A stretch of DNA of 6,835 nt from Bacillota bacterium (GTDB taxonomy: Bacteria; Bacillota; Dehalobacteriia; UBA4068): contig WRKD01000108.1 of the NCBI GenBank assembly GCA_009778255.1, forward strand, positions 1 to 6,835, in the 5' to 3' direction. Positions 5,135 through 6,835 of this stretch are shown in pieces. Below the pieces are notes generated by a model. The model was not told the DNA's origin. It saw nothing but the letters and a program-made list of their open reading frames with translations, and did no database searches. Made by a program: the position numbers and the translations under genes. Each line of letters begins with the position of its first letter. The first letter of the stretch is position 1.

Positions 5135-6544
5135 ATGGCTTGCAGAGCTAAGAAAACTAAATGGTATATAAAATACTTGCTGATTATAGCGGGCTTGCTG
5201 ATGGCAATTTTATTATGTGTTGTGGCGTGCCGGGGCAAAAACAAAGACTTACCAGACAATGTACCTGCTAGCTCGCAATACGATACGCAGAATAATATTC
5301 CTGAAGATATACCAGAAAATGCATACTTATCCGGAACTCTGACTATATCACAATGTTATGAATACTATTATTTGGAAGCAGCTATCGATAAATTCAAAAA
5401 TATCTACCCGGATGTAGAGATCGTACTGAACAAATACGATGATGACACAGAAAAATACCAGCAACAAATCACCACTCAGCTTCTGGCGGGGCAGGCGGAT
5501 GATTTGCTGGACGCCACGGCTTTTTCCGCCATCGACCTGGCTACGAGTGGCTTGCTGGCGGATTTTTACCCTCTGATGAAAAACGACCCCGATTTTATTG
5601 AAGATGATTATTATATGAATGTTTTTGCGGGCATGGCGTTTAATAACAAATTGATCATATTCCCAACCTGCTTTTCCTATTTGATGATTGGTGTGAACAA
5701 TATGTTTTCCGCCGAGCTGACAGAAAAATTTTTACAATATGATAAAATTAGTTATTGGGAAATACTAGAAATATACAACAGCATCGAAGATAAAGGCAAC
5801 CGTTATATTAGCCAGGATATCGACGCTTTATCCGCCACTTACGATAATTTCACTGCTTTTGTGGATATAGAAAACAAAAAATGCAGTTTTAATACACCTA
5901 AATATATCAAGTTTATAAACGACCTGAAAAACGGCACCTCCCCACAAAAGATTTCCAACCGGGAGATTGGCTATACCTATAGTTTCAGTTATTTAAGCAG
6001 GGCAGATCAAGAGGCATATGCTCTGCAATATTTTTTCGCCAATGCAGATAGCAATAATTTAAATGTTTTTTTACCAAACGCAAAAGAAGAAATCTTAGCT
6101 CATTTTATCCCCTTGATCTGCGAAGACGAAAAAGCCATTTTGCTGCCGCAAAAAAGGTTTTGTATCAACGAAGCCTCTAATAATAAAGAGCTGGCTTGGG
6201 AGTTTGTTAAATTTATAACTACGCCAGAAGCTAATGAGGGGGTGTTTATTCCAACTTTTCCTGTGAATAGAGCGTTGTTTAAAACTTATATCACCGCCGA
6301 ATTAACGGATTTTATTGAGTATTTCAGACAGCAATTTATGCAGGTAGACGGAGAAACCACCGATGTTGTTGAGCAAGTAACCGCTACACTGGAAGCTTAT
6401 AATGAAATGCCTATGAAGTATCAACTCTATATCGAGTTTGAGGCCATACCGGAGATATTAAGATATTTCTACGCCAATGCTCTTACCGCTGAACAAGCCG
6501 CTTCCGAGCTGCAAAATAAAATGATGCTGTATTTGATGGAATAA
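5135..6544 (+). CDS. Solute-binding lipoprotein 2 (ABC-type, family 1)
   Basis: This is a paralogue of the solute-binding protein at 2166-3515. Over a 57-residue block of the first lobe (about 139-195) the two agree at 42 positions by eye, including YPLMKNDPDF and KLIIFP. From the ATG at 5135 it has 469 residues; an in-frame GTG at 5126 would add three. The basic N-terminus and hydrophobic core end at a lipobox-like VVAC, Cys32, then an acidic Asn/Pro-rich linker runs to about 64. The C-lobe carries NEASNNKELAWEF (345-357), VNRALFK (377-383) and TAEQAASELQN (451-461). Cysteines 179, 250 and 343 correspond to those in the paralogue. It follows the LRR2 gene by 52 bp and is the last gene before the rRNA leader. 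No permease follows, so a transport role is unproven. Confidence 0.88.
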   Translation: MACRAKKTKWYIKYLLIIAGLLMAILLCVVACRGKNKDLPDNVPASSQYDTQNNIPEDIPENAYLSGTLTISQCYEYYYLEAAIDKFKNIYPDVEIVLNKYDDDTEKYQQQITTQLLAGQADDLLDATAFSAIDLATSGLLADFYPLMKNDPDFIEDDYYMNVFAGMAFNNKLIIFPTCFSYLMIGVNNMFSAELTEKFLQYDKISYWEILEIYNSIEDKGNRYISQDIDALSATYDNFTAFVDIENKKCSFNTPKYIKFINDLKNGTSPQKISNREIGYTYSFSYLSRADQEAYALQYFFANADSNNLNVFLPNAKEEILAHFIPLICEDEKAILLPQKRFCINEASNNKELAWEFVKFITTPEANEGVFIPTFPVNRALFKTYITAELTDFIEYFRQQFMQVDGETTDVVEQVTATLEAYNEMPMKYQLYIEFEAIPEILRYFYANALTAEQAASELQNKMMLYLME

Positions 6545-6650
6545 ACTCGCAAAACTAAGCATATGGCCAGACCAAGAAATAAAATCTTTGTCTAAATAAA
6601 CGCACTTATTAACCCAACCCAGATGGCTGCATTTACTTTGTCATCCTAGC

Positions 6651-6705
6651 AAGTTAAAATATTTTTTAAAAAAGGCTTGACGTCAGCGGCGGAAGATGAT
6701 ACAAT
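6651..6705 (+). promoter_or_regulatory. Strong promoter of an rRNA operon, with UP-like element
   Basis: TTGACG (6677-6682) and TACAAT (6700-6705) are spaced by 17 bp, with an extended -10 TG at 6697-6698. Upstream, 6651-6673 is A/T in 22 of 23 positions, as in UP elements that bind the RNA polymerase alpha subunit. The -35 box overlaps an eight-base palindrome, TGACGTCA (6678-6685). The start site should fall near 6712, with G6713 a possible initiating purine. The downstream boxA-like leader identifies it as an rRNA promoter. Confidence 0.8.
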
Positions 6706-6718
6706 GGCACTCGTGCCA
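6705..6718. promoter_or_regulatory. Palindrome over the rRNA transcription start
   Basis: TGGCAC (6705-6710) and GTGCCA (6713-6718) form a perfect 14-bp inverted repeat with a two-base centre, overlapping the last base of the -10 box and the predicted start. It could be a repressor operator or, as RNA, a short 5' hairpin with a CTCG loop. Confidence 0.5.
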
Positions 6719-6835
6719 CAAATGATTATTGTACCAACATGGCGCTAAAGGTCTTTGAGAACTGAACAGTGAAAAAGCCAAAAAAGCGAGATTTTATCTA
6801 TAAAAATAAGATAAAATCAAAGTCCTAAACAATTC
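6712..6835 (+). ncRNA. Pre-16S rRNA leader (partial, runs off the right edge)
   Basis: The segment after the promoter has no ORF and carries a boxA-like antitermination motif, GGTCTTTGAGAACT (6750-6763), followed by GAACAGTGAAAAAGCC, a pattern typical of Firmicute rRNA leaders and spacers. A perfect nine-pair stem, GATTTTATC (6790-6798) with GATAAAATC (6810-6818), follows and may be part of precursor processing. The window stops at AACAATTC, before the conserved 16S start (AGAGTTTGATC), which should lie within a short distance downstream. Confidence 0.75.

Noticed and set aside
6569..6593. Terminator after solute-binding lipoprotein 2
   Set aside because: The stem (AGAC/GTCT plus AAGA/TCTT with an internal mismatch) is weak, A/T-rich and not followed by a T-run. 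No convincing terminator is visible between this gene and the rRNA promoter.

Overview
The window looks like accessory DNA from a low-to-moderate GC Firmicute, most likely an anaerobic Clostridia-class bacterium. The signs are consensus GGAGG-type ribosome binding sites, sigma-A-type promoters, Gram-positive-style lipoproteins, SDS22/internalin-type leucine-rich repeats, family-1 solute-binding proteins, and a Firmicute-style rRNA operon leader (boxA-like CTTTGAGAACT) at the right edge. The taxonomic call is an inference; no 16S rRNA sequence lies inside the window.

Layout, all on the + strand. Positions 1-135 are GC-rich (37 of the first 60 bases are G or C), contain several stem-loops, and may hold the last codons of a glycine-rich protein. 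A near-consensus promoter at 143-171 drives a vapB-vapC toxin-antitoxin pair (191-831) whose genes overlap by four bases (ATGA). Four lipoprotein genes follow: LRR lipoprotein 1 (894-2015), solute-binding lipoprotein 1 (2166-3515), LRR lipoprotein 2 (3769-5082) and solute-binding lipoprotein 2 (5135-6544). Positions 6545-6835 carry an A/T-rich UP-like element, a strong promoter and the transcribed leader of an rRNA operon; the 16S gene should start just past the right edge.

The main point of interest is that the four lipoprotein genes form a diverged tandem duplication of a two-gene cassette: an LRR lipoprotein followed by a solute-binding lipoprotein. Both members of each pair carry a signal peptide with a lipobox cysteine, so all four products should be anchored to the outer face of the cytoplasmic membrane. 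No permease, ATPase, sensor kinase or regulator accompanies either pair. Because the LRR/SBP order is kept in both copies, the two proteins may act together, for example the LRR protein binding a surface or polymer and the SBP binding a released ligand. That role is inference.

The intergenic DNA around the cassettes is repeat-rich. It has two copies, in opposite orientation, of a 20-bp hairpin element related by a compensatory base-pair change; a heptamer tandem array (GTGTTGA); a second heptamer tandem (GAATGAG) that supplies two ribosome binding sites for the last gene; and a pair of 25-bp imperfect direct repeats exactly 150 bp apart.
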